Both the position numbers and the translations under genes were made by a program. From positions 1-64,000 of the forward strand of contig CAVVIQ010000015.1 in NCBI GenBank assembly GCA_963748385.1: a stretch of 64,000 bases of DNA. The letters run 5' to 3'. The notes under the pieces are model-generated. The model was not told where the DNA came from. It was given only the letters and a program-made list of their open reading frames with translations, and made no database searches. Below are positions 1 to 8,774 of this stretch, piece by piece; the first letter of the stretch is position 1; each line of letters begins with the position of its first letter. Origin of the DNA: Rhodoblastus sp963748385 (GTDB lineage Bacteria; Pseudomonadota; Alphaproteobacteria; Rhizobiales; Beijerinckiaceae).

Positions 1-1
1 A

Positions 2-997
2 GACGAAAAAGGACGCATCGAACTTTTTGATTTGATGGGCTTTGATCCCGAGAGCGGCCGCGAGTTGCTGCCCGTGACCCAGGAGATTGCGTCAAGCTGG
101 CGGCAACAAATGGACATCATGTCGAGGAAGCCGCCGCAGCGAGTGGATCCCAGCACGTATGCTTTTTTCTGATCAGGTCACGGGCGAGCCGCGTGTCTGG
201 TACTGGCGAAGCCCAGCTGGAGATTGGGAATTTTACGACAATCCGGGATTTCGTAGCACCGGGAGAGAAGCTAATTTTGATCACTCCCGAGGCTATTGAA
301 ACCTGGAAGCGAGAAGCCACCGATAGGGCAAAGAAGGGCGGCCGCCGCCGCTGACGCGGAAAGCCTACGACAACAGGCAGAGGCTCGGAAGGCTGCTGAG
401 GAGCAGCAGGCCGGTGAATTGTGCGATCAAGCCGCAGCCAATCCAACCGACCCCCGCAAACCCAGTTCCGTGCCCGGTGTCGAATATCACGACCTCGAGG
501 CTAACGCCCAGGCGGCAGCAGAAATTTGCGCCAAAGCGGTTCAGAAATTTCCCGACGAGCCCAGGTACAAATACAATTGGGCGCGCGCTTTGGAATTTGT
601 GAATCCGGCACAATCACTGCGTATATACGCCGATCTCGCTCAACAAAAATACGTCGCAGCCTTCGATAATTACGGAGGCGTGCTGTGGCGAGAGAAGAAA
701 AATCTGCCGGCAGCTATCAAACAGTATCAGATAACAGTTTGGCTTGGCTATTTAAGCGCTATGGTTAGTATGGCCTATCTCATCAGAAAAAATCTTTATC
801 ACGTGCCAGACCCGGACGGCACGATAGTCGCTCTACTCACGAGGGCGGCCCAATTGGGTAATAAGAGCGCACAAGACATGCTCGATAGGGAGAACGAGCA
901 GCTTGAACAAAGAAATATTCAACGCCAAACCCAGCAACAGCAAGAACAAATGATGTTGAATTTTTTTGGGAACTGTTTTGCGCGGATGGCGAGATGA
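2..997 (+). CDS. 5'-partial, interrupted repeat protein with a Sel1/TPR-like C-terminal part
   Basis: The gene enters from the left edge and is broken by three one-base shifts. Frame 2 runs from base 2 to a stop at 170-172. The protein continues in frame 3 to about 250, in frame 1 to about 337, and again in frame 2 to the stop at 995-997. Each jump lies in a homopolymer (T at 163-168, T at 249-251, G at 336-338), and dropping one base from each gives one protein of about 330 residues. Its first part has two copies of a roughly 27-residue module with the pattern [FY]-D-x-x-G-F, then G, L, T-x-E-x-I and W-[RK]. An Ala/Glu/Gln-rich linker follows, then helical stretches such as PRYKYNWARAL and LLTRAAQLGNKSAQDML that resemble Sel1/TPR repeats, and a Gln-rich tail. 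No catalytic motif is visible and the function is unknown. The joined frames are read directly; the TPR assignment is an inference. Confidence 0.6.
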
Positions 998-1010
998 GGT
1001 TCTCACGAAT

Positions 1011-1060
1011 GACCGATACATCGGAACGGCGAACTCGTTCCGGAAAGGTCGTATCGGTTT
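1011..1060. terminator. Long inverted repeat between convergent genes
   Basis: ACCGATAC at 1012-1019 pairs with GTATCGGT at 1051-1058, and an inner stem CGGAAC/GTTCCG lies between them. The structure sits between two genes that converge on it, so it may terminate transcription from both sides. There is only a short T run after it. Confidence 0.45.
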
Positions 1061-1136
1061 AATTCGGAAATAGCACTGGCGGTCGCAGGTTTGCGCGCAC
1101 ATTCGCACCGAGGGTGGCGCCAGACCTAAAGCTAAG

Positions 1137-3156
1137 TTAACGCAATAGCTTACAGCCTGCTTCTAACAAGGTATCAGCGGTTAAATCGTATTCGGACGGC
1201 AGTCTCGTGTGATCGTCTTCGCTGCCCTTTGGAACGAAAATGACCAAGCCCGCGCGCGCTCTTGTCAACAAGACCCGGTATCCGTTCAAGCGGAAGCGGT
1301 GCTTCTCAGCCTCTCGCACAATTTGCCAGCGCGGCGCCCGCATCATGCGGGCAGCCAAACTGACTTTTCCCAAATCAAATCGCCACCCCAACAAAGGCCG
1401 GCGTAATCGACTTCGAGGCCTTGGCAGCCGAATTCGCTCATAGGCGTCTCAAGCGCGCTACCACTTCGGAAGTCTGAATAGGGTTTGAGAAACCAGTGCC
1501 CGATTGGTCCAAGCTCATTTGAACGCGGCGCGGGAGGTACGCCTTCTCCGACGAGCCGAACAGCACCAGAGCTGCAAAGCAGGCCCACTGAGCGCCCGCC
1601 CTTTCGGCGCTCGCGCAACCAGGCGCGGGCGGCATTCAAGTCGCGCGTTAGGTAGGCAGGCGGGGAGCTCATTTGCGCCGCCAAAGCTTTCGCCTTTTTG
1701 ATATCGCTTTCCAGAAGTGCCGCAACCCACAAGCCATGCTGAGGGTTACGATAGCTCCTGATTGCATTTGCCAGGTGTAGTCGGGGTCGCGGCGGAGCGG
1801 AACCGTCATGAATTCCGCGACGCTCGCAAGGCCGTCTCCGGCAACCATTTCTCCACCGTCGATGGCTGGCGACGCGGCGATAACCTCCCAATTCGCGCCG
1901 TCGCGAACCGTTTCTGCCAGGGCGCTAGCCCATAATGGCAAGCCGCCCTCGCCACGATTGATTTCTTGACCCGGGCCCACAAGGCAAACCAAACAACTCC
2001 AATCGAGGCGGTCCAAGATCTCAAGGAAAAGGGAGGGCTCTGACTTGGGTCGGCCCATGAGTTCCTGACCAACTTCGGCGCTCCACGCTCGTTGGGCCTC
2101 GTCAAAAACAATTACGTGCTCAGGAGGATTGCCGCCGTCTGTATGCTCTTTGAGGTATCCAAGCAGGTTCTGAATGGCGCCGTCGGCTTCGTATTTCGCT
2201 TCCAACTTTGGCTTACCGGACCGTCGTGCGCTGTCGGTTGCAAGCGCTTCTGTCAAAACATGGACAAGTGGACGATTGCCGGACAAAAGCGCGGCGGGGC
2301 GGGTCCCCGATCGCCCTTTTAGCGCGAGGTCTAAACCCAAGAGCGTCTTGCCCGCTCCAGGAGCTCCTGTGACGAAACAAACGACCTTCTTCCGGTGAGC
2401 TTCGGCCTCGGATGCGATTGTGCGAAGCGCGTCCGCAGCTCTTTGTAATTCTTCGTCGGCTGCGTCGCCTCTACCGATGTCCGTGATTGCGTGGCCAGCG
2501 TAAAGAGCCTGCGCCGCCTCGACGATTGTGGGAGTAGGGCGGTAATCCGAGAAATCAAAGCCAGAGCCATCGAGCGGCGGCGCGCTGGAATCGCACAGTT
2601 TCTGGATGCTTCTGAATGCATCAACGAGCGTTTCCCTGTTGGCGAAAATCAAGTTCGCGACGCCATCAGTGATCCCATTTGTCGGCGAAACCGGCGGCGC
2701 GTGTTCGGCGCACAAAATTGGAAAAATCAGCCGGGTTTGGCTCGCTTCGTGAAAATCTTTGAGCGAAAGCGCGTAGCGCTCGAGCTGGGCGCAATGCGAG
2801 GGCAAATACGATTTTGCGCCGATTTTAAATTCGATTACAGCGACGACGCCTGGCGCAAGGACAACCGCGTCAAGGCGTTTTCCGAGACGAAAGAGGGGCG
2901 ACTCGATCAAAATTGTCCAAGCGGGGGTGTCTCCGTCTAAACCGAGAAAGGACTGCCGGAGAATTGCTATTTCGGCTTCCCAGGCTCGAATTTGCTCTGC
3001 TTGGGCCGCAGCGTGATAGATCACATGCCGGCTGGACAGCTGGCCAATGATTTGATCCGGGGGTGTCGCCAAAAATTCAGGGACGGTGGCTGAATAAAAC
3101 GATCGCTGCGCGGCGCGATCGGTAGCAAGTTGGGCCGACGTTGTCTTTTCGGTCAT
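1137..3156 (-). CDS. PD-(D/E)XK nuclease fused to a DUF2075 P-loop helicase domain (two frameshifts)
   Basis: The start at 3156 opens a frame that carries an N-terminal nuclease-like region and a P-loop ATPase. Residues 85-111 hold E85, D96 and E109-F-K111 in the order expected for a PD-(D/E)XK nuclease. Walker A is GAPGAGKT at 264-271 and Walker B is FDEAQ at 351-355, the usual DUF2075 form (COG3410). The frame shifts near 1767 (an A appears lost, read as RNA-like strand) and near 1386 (a G appears lost). Restoring both gives W-Q-N-A-I-R-S-Y-R and C-W-G-W-R-F and continues to the helicase motif YRVLLTRARAG before the stop at 1137. The repaired length is about 673 residues, normal for the family. 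Nuclease-DUF2075 fusions are candidates for phage defence. That role is inferred from the architecture and the accessory setting, not shown here. Confidence 0.75.
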
Positions 3157-3424
3157 TTTTTTCTCAACTGGGGCCGTTCGAGCCTACACGATTTTCCTGC
3201 CTTGGGGCGTCAACAGGTCCGACGAAGTTTCCTGTCCACTTGCATCTGAAATCCTACGGCGTGAACGGGTATCCAGACCTGCGGGGAAGGGTGGGGGGAT
3301 CATTCCTTCGAAACAAAAATACTGAGGCGAGAACGAATTTTCGAAAAATCGCTCCGGCAATTACGGAGCGCCGCGGAAAATCCGCAGATAAGACAACTCG
3401 CGGCGTCGACGCGTACAAAAGATT

Positions 3425-4165
3425 TCATCGACCGAACGTCACGCGCGTCACAATTTTGGCCGGCAAGGTCGGAGGGACGTGAGGTGTGTTCGAAGGCAAT
3501 CGGAAGGCTTCAATGTTGTAATTTCGGCCGCGCAAAGCCTTCGTCGAACCAGGTATTGCCGCGTCTGCCGCGGCCCTGTCCTTGGCGCTGACGATGCTCG
3601 ATGCGCATACGCCCGTCTGATCCCACATGTTTTTTGCGACGATGCTATCGACGGCGCCTGTAATCGTTTCTCCGGCGATGTCATTGCGCTTAACTTGGTT
3701 GGACGCGACCAGGGCCTGAATCGCCTCCGCAAGAATCGTCGCCGAGTCTTGGAAATTCACATCGCGAATTTCGTCGAACCGGTGTCCCGCCTCGCCATCA
3801 ACAAGGCAATGGCGGCCAACAAATAACCAATCGTGGATCATGTAAGCTGGGGCGTAGCCCCATGGTGACAATCCATTGAATACCTGTGCAATTTTTGGAA
3901 TCGAGCCGCCATCAGTATACATGAGGCCTGGTTGAATTTTGGCGCCGTGGCTATTCGGATCAGGTCGATGGAAAATTAGGGGATCGCGGGGGTCAGGAAC
4001 AAAAAGAAATATTCCGTCCCCTGCGTTGTTGCCCTCGGCGACCCACATTACGAAAACGCTGCCGGTAAAATACCCTGGGGGCGTGTGCCAGAAATCAACC
4101 ATAGCGCATCCGCCAAGCATCAATCCGAACGCGCTAACGCGTGCGAGGCTCGACCAGATTTTCAT
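3425..4165 (-). CDS. DUF1353-like lipoprotein
   Basis: The start at 4165 is preferred over the longer frame to 4357 because it opens a lipoprotein signal peptide ending in a lipobox (LMLGGC) and has a GGAG site about nine bases upstream. The mature protein carries YTDGGSIPKIAQ followed by AYMIHDWLFVG. This resembles the DUF1353 signature T-D-G-[AG]-S-I-P with a later His-Asp-Trp, often seen in phage-related proteins. The family has no firmly known biochemical role. The protein is 246 residues, longer than typical DUF1353 proteins, and the C-terminal third is unrecognised. It is expected to sit in the outer membrane or periplasm. It lies back to back with the DUF2075 gene on the same strand, 268 bases away. 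Confidence 0.7.
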   Translation of the reverse strand: MKIWSSLARVSAFGLMLGGCAMVDFWHTPPGYFTGSVFVMWVAEGNNAGDGIFLFVPDPRDPLIFHRPDPNSHGAKIQPGLMYTDGGSIPKIAQVFNGLSPWGYAPAYMIHDWLFVGRHCLVDGEAGHRFDEIRDVNFQDSATILAEAIQALVASNQVKRNDIAGETITGAVDSIVAKNMWDQTGVCASSIVSAKDRAAADAAIPGSTKALRGRNYNIEAFRLPSNTPHVPPTLPAKIVTRVTFGR

Positions 4166-4374
4166 CGCGGATCTCCGATCGCCTGGATACGAACTCCAAT
4201 TCCACCTGATTCGGCTTCCGTTAGCGATCGAAATCTCGCACGGCGTTAGGGTCCGGACCCTTAAAAAGGTTGGCATGGAACCCTGAACGGCAGGCGCGAG
4301 CATCATTTTGGCGGCCAAAAGCAAGCGCCGCCAGTCCGTCCTGCTATGTCCTGCCACAAAGGAGAGCCCGACGA

Positions 4375-4797
4375 ATGAAGAAAATCATGATCCTCACCGC
4401 TTTGTTCGCGGCATCTGCCCCGGCGCAGGCTGCGCACCGCACGTTGCAGTGCGACCTGACCATCACTGCTTCCAAGGCTGAAGGGAAAGAGCCTTCGCAG
4501 CAGAACGTTGGGCAAACCACCCAGATTGTCGAGTTCATCGGCTCTGGTTACGCCGTCATGCATACAGTCTCTGGAATTAACCCTTGGAATATGAACCAGG
4601 TGCCTGTGACGATGGGTGACAGTTTGTACGTGCTTCACACTGCTCGGAGCGACGCGAACGGCACGACAACCGACATAACGATTGACCGTCGGACCGGACG
4701 CTACCTTTTCGAAATGCACGGCAAGGGGGGCAGCGACTCCATCGAACTCCGCGCGGAAGGAAACTGCAAGCCGACTACCATCACGCCGAAGCTGTGA
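4375..4797 (+). CDS. Small secreted protein of unknown function
   Basis: The 140-residue product begins with a clear signal peptide (MKKIMILTALFAASAPAQA) with an AQA-type cleavage site. The start at 4375 is supported by AAGGAG about twelve bases upstream; the longer frame from 4270 lacks such a site. The mature part has two cysteines (one near the new N-terminus, one near the C-terminus) that could form a disulfide, and a beta-rich pattern ending in a short basic tail. I do not recognise a family. It is divergent from the DUF1353-like lipoprotein and ends about 70 bases before the CoiA-like gene, so the two plus-strand genes may be co-transcribed. Confidence 0.65.
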   Translation: MKKIMILTALFAASAPAQAAHRTLQCDLTITASKAEGKEPSQQNVGQTTQIVEFIGSGYAVMHTVSGINPWNMNQVPVTMGDSLYVLHTARSDANGTTTDITIDRRTGRYLFEMHGKGGSDSIELRAEGNCKPTTITPKL

Positions 4798-4868
4798 CGA
4801 CACGCCCGCTGACACAATCGAATGAGCTACTGGTTATGAGTCTGGCCCCTAACGGAGGCAGGTCTAAA

Positions 4869-5570
4869 ATGAAGTTCTCTCTCGTCAATGGGCAACGCCA
4901 GGAAGCGCAACCAAATCTTTCCGGCGAGTGTCCGGTTTGCGGTCAAGCGACGGTTGCGAAGTGCGGAGAAGTCAAGATTTGGCACTGGGCCCATAAGGGA
5001 CGTCGCACCTGTGATCCTTGGTGGGAAAACGAAACCGAATGGCACCGAACTTGGAAAGGACAGTTTCCCGAAGCCTGGCAGGAGGTTGTCCATCCAGCCA
5101 ATAGTGGAGAGAAACATATAGGGGATGTAACGACAGATCAGGGGTGGGTGATCGAGTTCCAACATTCGTACCTCAAGCCCGACGAGCGTCGGTCTCGTGA
5201 TGACTTTTACCCCAAGTTGGTTTGGGTAGTGAACGGAGCGAGACGAAAGAGAGATGCTGAACAATTTCGCAAAGCGTTGAACCAAAGCGGATCCATTGGG
5301 GGGAATCCTCGGTTACGGAGGATACCATTTTCGAATGAATGTGCAGTCCTACGAGATTGGGTGGGTAGCACTGCGCCGGTGTTTATCGATTTCGGAGCCG
5401 GGCCAACCTTATGGTGGATTCTTAAAGGAACGCCCGATGGGTCGGCGGATGTCGCCCCGTACTCTCGCAGCGAGTTCATCGAAATACATCGTGGCGGTGC
5501 GACGCAGAAGGCGCGTGAGTTCGAAGAGTTCGTCAACAGCCTTCGCAATCCACCCGCATCTTTTACTTAG
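4869..5570 (+). CDS. CoiA-like nuclease
   Basis: The start at 4869 has GGAGG about ten bases upstream and is preferred to the GTG at 4794, which overlaps the previous gene. The N-terminus has a cysteine cluster (C21-x2-C24, C32) and W-H-W-A-H-K, as in the zinc-like module of competence protein CoiA. It is followed by E57-W-H59, D86 and V-I-E96-F-Q98-H-S. D...ExQ is the form the PD-(D/E)XK active site takes in CoiA-type proteins. CoiA homologues in Gram-positive bacteria are linked to DNA uptake, but versions in proteobacterial accessory DNA have no settled role. The C-terminal 110 residues are unrecognised. Nearby there is another nuclease (DUF2075 fusion), so this may be part of a defence or mobile-DNA locus. 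Family call is fairly sure, role is not. Confidence 0.65.
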   Translation: MKFSLVNGQRQEAQPNLSGECPVCGQATVAKCGEVKIWHWAHKGRRTCDPWWENETEWHRTWKGQFPEAWQEVVHPANSGEKHIGDVTTDQGWVIEFQHSYLKPDERRSRDDFYPKLVWVVNGARRKRDAEQFRKALNQSGSIGGNPRLRRIPFSNECAVLRDWVGSTAPVFIDFGAGPTLWWILKGTPDGSADVAPYSRSEFIEIHRGGATQKAREFEEFVNSLRNPPASFT

Positions 5571-5811
5571 CTGAAGTTAGCCGATCACGATCGCGTCATA
5601 CAAGGTGTGTTTTCAACGTTCTACAGGCGTTCTGGTATTTTTTTCGGAGATCACTTTACCCCGCTTGGTTCCGCAAGAGGCGTGTTGAAATTCAGTTGAC
5701 ACGGTCGGCGGCGCAAACTAGAAAGCGCCCCACTTCGGGGCGACCGGAAAAGTGCCGTCGCAGCCAGAAAACCGAAGCCAACCCCCCAAAAAACTGCCGG
5801 GGGGGTTTCGT
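5571..5811. other. Spacer with GC-rich hairpin before tRNA-Gln
   Basis: No gene is seen. AACCCCCC at 5780-5787 pairs with GGGGGGTT at 5800-5807 to form a hairpin just ahead of the tRNA. It is followed by only three pyrimidines and so is a weak terminator candidate. Confidence 0.35.
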
Positions 5812-5885
5812 TGGGAGATAGTTCAACGGTAGAACAGCGGACTCTGACTCCGTTAATCTTGGTTCGAATCCAGGTCTCCCAGCCA
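5812..5885 (+). tRNA. tRNA-Gln (anticodon CTG)
   Basis: The acceptor arm TGGGAGA pairs with TCTCCCA, the 3' end GCCA is encoded, the T-loop contains GGTTCGAATCC, and the anticodon stem CGGA/TCCG encloses the seven-base loop CTCTGAC, which gives anticodon CTG (reads CAG). The total length is 74 bases. Confidence 0.95.
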
Positions 5886-6638
5886 GAATCATCCGAAGTC
5901 CCTGAATTTTCAGGCGCGTGACATCCGAATGGCTTTGTTGACGGTAAAATCCGCATTCTGGTCATCGAATATCTCCGCGAAAACGGCAATCTGCTGTCGC
6001 CGCTGAACGGGCCGACCTCGCGCGATCCCCGCTTCGCCCCGCGGAGGCGTTTCAAGCGGATTGCGACGACGTTGCGCGCTTGCGCCCAGGCGAGCCCACA
6101 AGACCATGTCCCCGGCGAAACGTTCGAGACGATCGGTCGGTAAAATGGTTTCGCGCAGGACCTCCTCAAGTTTGCGCCGCACGCGATGGCGGCCGCGCGC
6201 GCCGATCTGGAAGCCGAAGTCGTCGGCGTCCTTTTCGACATTTGAGAAGTCGTGCGCGAAATGGCGTTCGTCATGTAACGAATAGAGCAGGCGCGGGCCC
6301 GATTCCGGCGCGCGCGCCAGGGCCTGGCCCCCAATTTACGCCGTTTCCGCGGGCTGGAAGCGGCGATTACGGCTTCGAGAGGTACGGTCCTGGCTTGGGC
6401 TTTGCCGTATTGATGGCTCCCGACCGATGAAAAGTCGCCGGGAGATAAACAAAAATCATATTTTCTGGTCTTGTTTTCGCCATCGCTACCGCTTATTCTA
6501 AAAAGATCGAACTTTTAGGCCGACGCCTTGGCCCCGCGTTTTTAACGCAGCTGACGACCTCCTCTAAAAACTCTCGATATGAATAGCTCGTTCCAGATGA
6601 CGAGCGACAATCAATCCTGCTTATAGGAGACTGAAAGC
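5886..6638. other. Stretch without a convincing gene; contains the cspA leader
   Basis: Open frames exist on both strands between 5910 and 6430, but none has a good ribosome site or a recognisable family. This may be a gene remnant. The last 200 bases are AT-richer and lead into cspA. A weak promoter-like pair (TTGTTT at 6471-6476 and TATTCT at 6494-6499, 17 bases apart) would give a leader of about 135 bases, which is the kind of long untranslated leader cold-shock genes have. The promoter is a guess. Confidence 0.3.
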
Positions 6639-6851
6639 ATGGCTACCGGCATCGTGAAATGGTTTAATGGTCAAAAGGGTTTCGGCTTCATCCAGCCCGA
6701 CGACGGAAGCAAGGATGTTTTCGTTCACATCAGCGCTGTCGAACAGGCTGGACTTACCGGCCTCAACGAAGGCCAGAAGATCAGTTACGAGTTGACCGCA
6801 GACCGTCGCACAGGCAAGTCTTCGGCCTCGCGCCTGCAAACGGTGGAATAA
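6639..6851 (+). CDS. cspA: Cold-shock protein
   Basis: The 70-residue product is a complete cold-shock domain. It has the RNP1 motif KGFGFI (residues 14-19) and RNP2 VFVHIS (residues 28-33), and the usual opening GIVKWFN. Proteins of this family bind single-stranded nucleic acid and melt RNA structure in the cytoplasm. AGGAG lies about eight bases before the ATG. A hairpin terminator follows at 6918. The small genes and rpsU that follow also have translation-related character, which suggests a cold-response neighbourhood. The name cspA is by family; alphaproteobacteria carry several paralogues and this one cannot be told apart. Confidence 0.93.
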   Translation: MATGIVKWFNGQKGFGFIQPDDGSKDVFVHISAVEQAGLTGLNEGQKISYELTADRRTGKSSASRLQTVE

Positions 6852-6917
6852 ACATTTTTCTCGCAGGCGTGTCGCCGTTCCACGGATGTACTGGCGCGAC
6901 GCGGCGCGAGATCGAGA

Positions 6918-6945
6918 AGCCTCGGGCGAGACCCGGGGCTTTTTT
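6918..6945 (+). terminator. Rho-independent terminator after cspA
   Basis: AGCCTCGGG (6918-6926) pairs with CCCGGGGCT (6932-6940), with one G-U pair and a five-base loop, and runs into six Ts. Confidence 0.8.
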
Positions 6946-7028
6946 CGTTTCGATCTGGAAAATGGCGCGGGCCCTCGTTGGGCGCCGCGATCGGCGGACG
7001 CCCGAACGAACGAACGAAAGGATATCTC

Positions 7029-7268
7029 GTGCGCGACAAATCGCAGAAACCCACGACGGACAACGCGAGGCCGAACGTTCCGTCGGCGGCGCACAAATTT
7101 ACGGTGGGGACCTTCGTGACCCTGATCGGCAAGTCGGAACAGACCTTTTTCAAGGTCACGCGCCTTCTCCCCGATGGGGGATCCGGACCTCAATACAGGA
7201 TCAAGAACGAGCGCGAGGATTACGAGCGGGTCGCGATTGAGCCGCTGCTGGCTCCCGTTCGCCGGTGA
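7029..7268 (+). CDS. Conserved hypothetical protein, 79 residues
   Basis: GTG at 7029 is chosen because AAAGGA lies six bases upstream. The longer frame back to 6978 would run into the cspA terminator region and has no ribosome site. After a basic, low-complexity N-terminus (about 20 residues), the protein has a compact beta-rich core with G-x-F-V-T-L-I-G, F-F-K-V-T-R-L-L-P-D and Q-Y-R-I-K-N-E-R-E-D-Y-E-R-V. I recall short proteins of this kind in many Rhizobiales genomes but know no function. The core looks like a small barrel, so a nucleic-acid or protein-binding role is possible. That is only a guess from shape and from its place after cspA. Confidence 0.7.
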   Translation: MRDKSQKPTTDNARPNVPSAAHKFTVGTFVTLIGKSEQTFFKVTRLLPDGGSGPQYRIKNEREDYERVAIEPLLAPVRR

Positions 7269-7978
7269 GCCCCGGCGCGTCTCCTTTCCCTGCGCAATTA
7301 TTGCGCGCCGGCGTCGGCGGGAGACACGACTGCGAACTTTCTGTTGCTGGCGTGGCAAGGCTTCGGCTGACGCGCTGACGTTCATCGACTGAACGCGCCG
7401 CAACCGAGCCGCGCCAATTTCGGCGGCCTGGCTTCCTCTCTCATCGGCGCCGTTTGGTCCGCGCCTCTCCCCGGCGTGAACGGCCTTCGAGCGAAGGGCG
7501 CGCCGGCCCACATCGGGAGCGAAGAAGCCATGGCCCTTGACGGCGTTGAACCGTTTGACGGTTCCGGTATTCCTGAATGGTTATGTCCTGCAAACGTGAT
7601 GAACGCGGGGCGCGATCGCGCCCTGTTTCGTGTATATCGATATCGTGGAGATCATAAAACGAGCGTGCGAGCACAAAATACTCGTCGCTGCTCCAACCTT
7701 ACGGCCCAAGATCGATTTCGCGTTCATGGGCGGAAATATTGTCCGGGGCAAGGCGGCGTTGCATTTTCGTATTCGGCCAATTCATATCTGGCCAAGCCCC
7801 TCGCCATACCCTATGGAAGGGTGACAGGGTCGTTCGACGGTCGAACGAGGAGTATCCCTGCGCATTTCCAAAGATAATCGCGCTTTCCCGCAGCGGCGGT
7901 CGTTTCGACGCTCGCCCGCGCGTCTCGCGCAGCCGCCCCGTCGGCGGCGCGCCCCTCGAATTCAGGATCGGATGTTTC
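7269..7978. other. 710-base stretch without a convincing gene; one perfect palindrome
   Basis: No open frame here has both a start signal and a recognisable product. A perfect 16-base palindrome, GGGCGCGATCGCGCCC, lies at 7608-7623. The last few hundred bases are probably the rpsU promoter and leader. AGGA lies about eleven bases before the rpsU start. Confidence 0.4.
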
Positions 7979-8263
7979 GTGCAGGTATTGGTTCGCGACA
8001 ACAATGTCGAGCAGGCGCTTCGCGTGCTGAAGAAGAAAATGCAGCGCGAAGGTCTCTTTCGTGAAATGAAACAGCGCCGGGCTTACGAGAAGCCCTCGGA
8101 GAAACGCACACGCGAAGGCGCCGAAGCCATTCGGCGGGCGCGCAAGCTGGCGCGAAAAAAAGCGCAATATGAAGGGCTGCTGCCAAAGCCCAAGCGCAAG
8201 GCCCCCCGCGGCCCGCAACGATCTGCGTCGGCGCCCTTTTCCGCGACGAATGCGTCGGCTTGA
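7979..8263 (+). CDS. rpsU: 30S ribosomal protein S21
   Basis: The product begins MQVLVRDNNVEQALRVLKKK (GTG start at 7979), which is the standard S21 N-terminus, so this start is firm and the longer frame back to 7739 is wrong. The core with EGLFREMKQRRAYEKPS is typical. The tail is longer than in gammaproteobacterial S21 and is Lys/Arg/Pro-rich, as usual in alphaproteobacteria. The total length is 94 residues. S21 is a small-subunit protein involved in initiation of translation. The gene stands alone with a small hypothetical gene 76 bases downstream. Confidence 0.95.
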   Translation: MQVLVRDNNVEQALRVLKKKMQREGLFREMKQRRAYEKPSEKRTREGAEAIRRARKLARKKAQYEGLLPKPKRKAPRGPQRSASAPFSATNASA

Positions 8264-8339
8264 CGCCGTGACATGCGGCGTCCTGGAACGATGAAATCAT
8301 CGGTCGAACCAGCTTTCGGCGATGCGGAGATCTGAAATT

Positions 8340-8555
8340 ATGGCGCGCAAACCCGGCTCGAAAAGCGAATTTGTCTTGTTCGACGTCTTTTACGAGGACG
8401 GCGCCAAGCGCTCAAACCGGCGAGTTCCGAGAGACATTCTTGGCGGCGTCGATGGCGATGGGCTGGCCAGGACTTTCCTCGAAACGCAAGATGAGGAAAT
8501 CGCCCAGCGCTCGGGTCGTCCAATGGCGGCGATCAAGATCGTGCGGCGCTCGTGA
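8340..8555 (+). CDS. Conserved hypothetical protein, 71 residues
   Basis: ATG at 8340 has GGAG about nine bases upstream, which is better than the in-frame ATG at 8322. The protein starts MARKPGSKSEFVLFDVFYED and contains R-R-V-P-x-x-I-L-G-G-x-D-G-D, then F-L-E-x-Q-D-x-E-I-A-Q-R-S-G and a final IKIVRRS. I recall similar short proteins in Rhizobiales without assigned function. It lies 76 bases after rpsU on the same strand and may share its transcript. Confidence 0.7.
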   Translation: MARKPGSKSEFVLFDVFYEDGAKRSNRRVPRDILGGVDGDGLARTFLETQDEEIAQRSGRPMAAIKIVRRS

Positions 8556-8774
8556 GCAACGAGCCGACCGAAACTTGGGCGGTTCGCATGACGCCTGGTC
8601 TTGTTGCGTCGTAAACATGGCAACTCATGCAAGGCCTTGAAATTCACGCCCGTAGAGGACGAGCATGGGTCTCGAAGGCCAGGCGGCGGCAAATGGTCGA
8701 TCGTCGAATACGGCGGCGCCCGCCGACCCCGGGCGGGAAGATAAAGTCGCTCCATGTCAATCTCGAGGGCGCGA

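Noticed and set aside
1..5885. Island at 1-5.6 kb integrated at tRNA-Gln
   Set aside because: Integration normally duplicates the tRNA 3' end on the downstream side, but the accessory genes lie on the 5' side and no repeat of the tRNA end was seen.
5910..6430. Open frames on both strands downstream of tRNA-Gln
   Set aside because: Neither strand has a ribosome site, a conserved start or a product I recognise; left as unassigned, possibly a remnant.
7476..7877. 133-codon frame between the 79-residue gene and rpsU
   Set aside because: No ribosome site, no family and overlap with frames of similar quality on the other strand.
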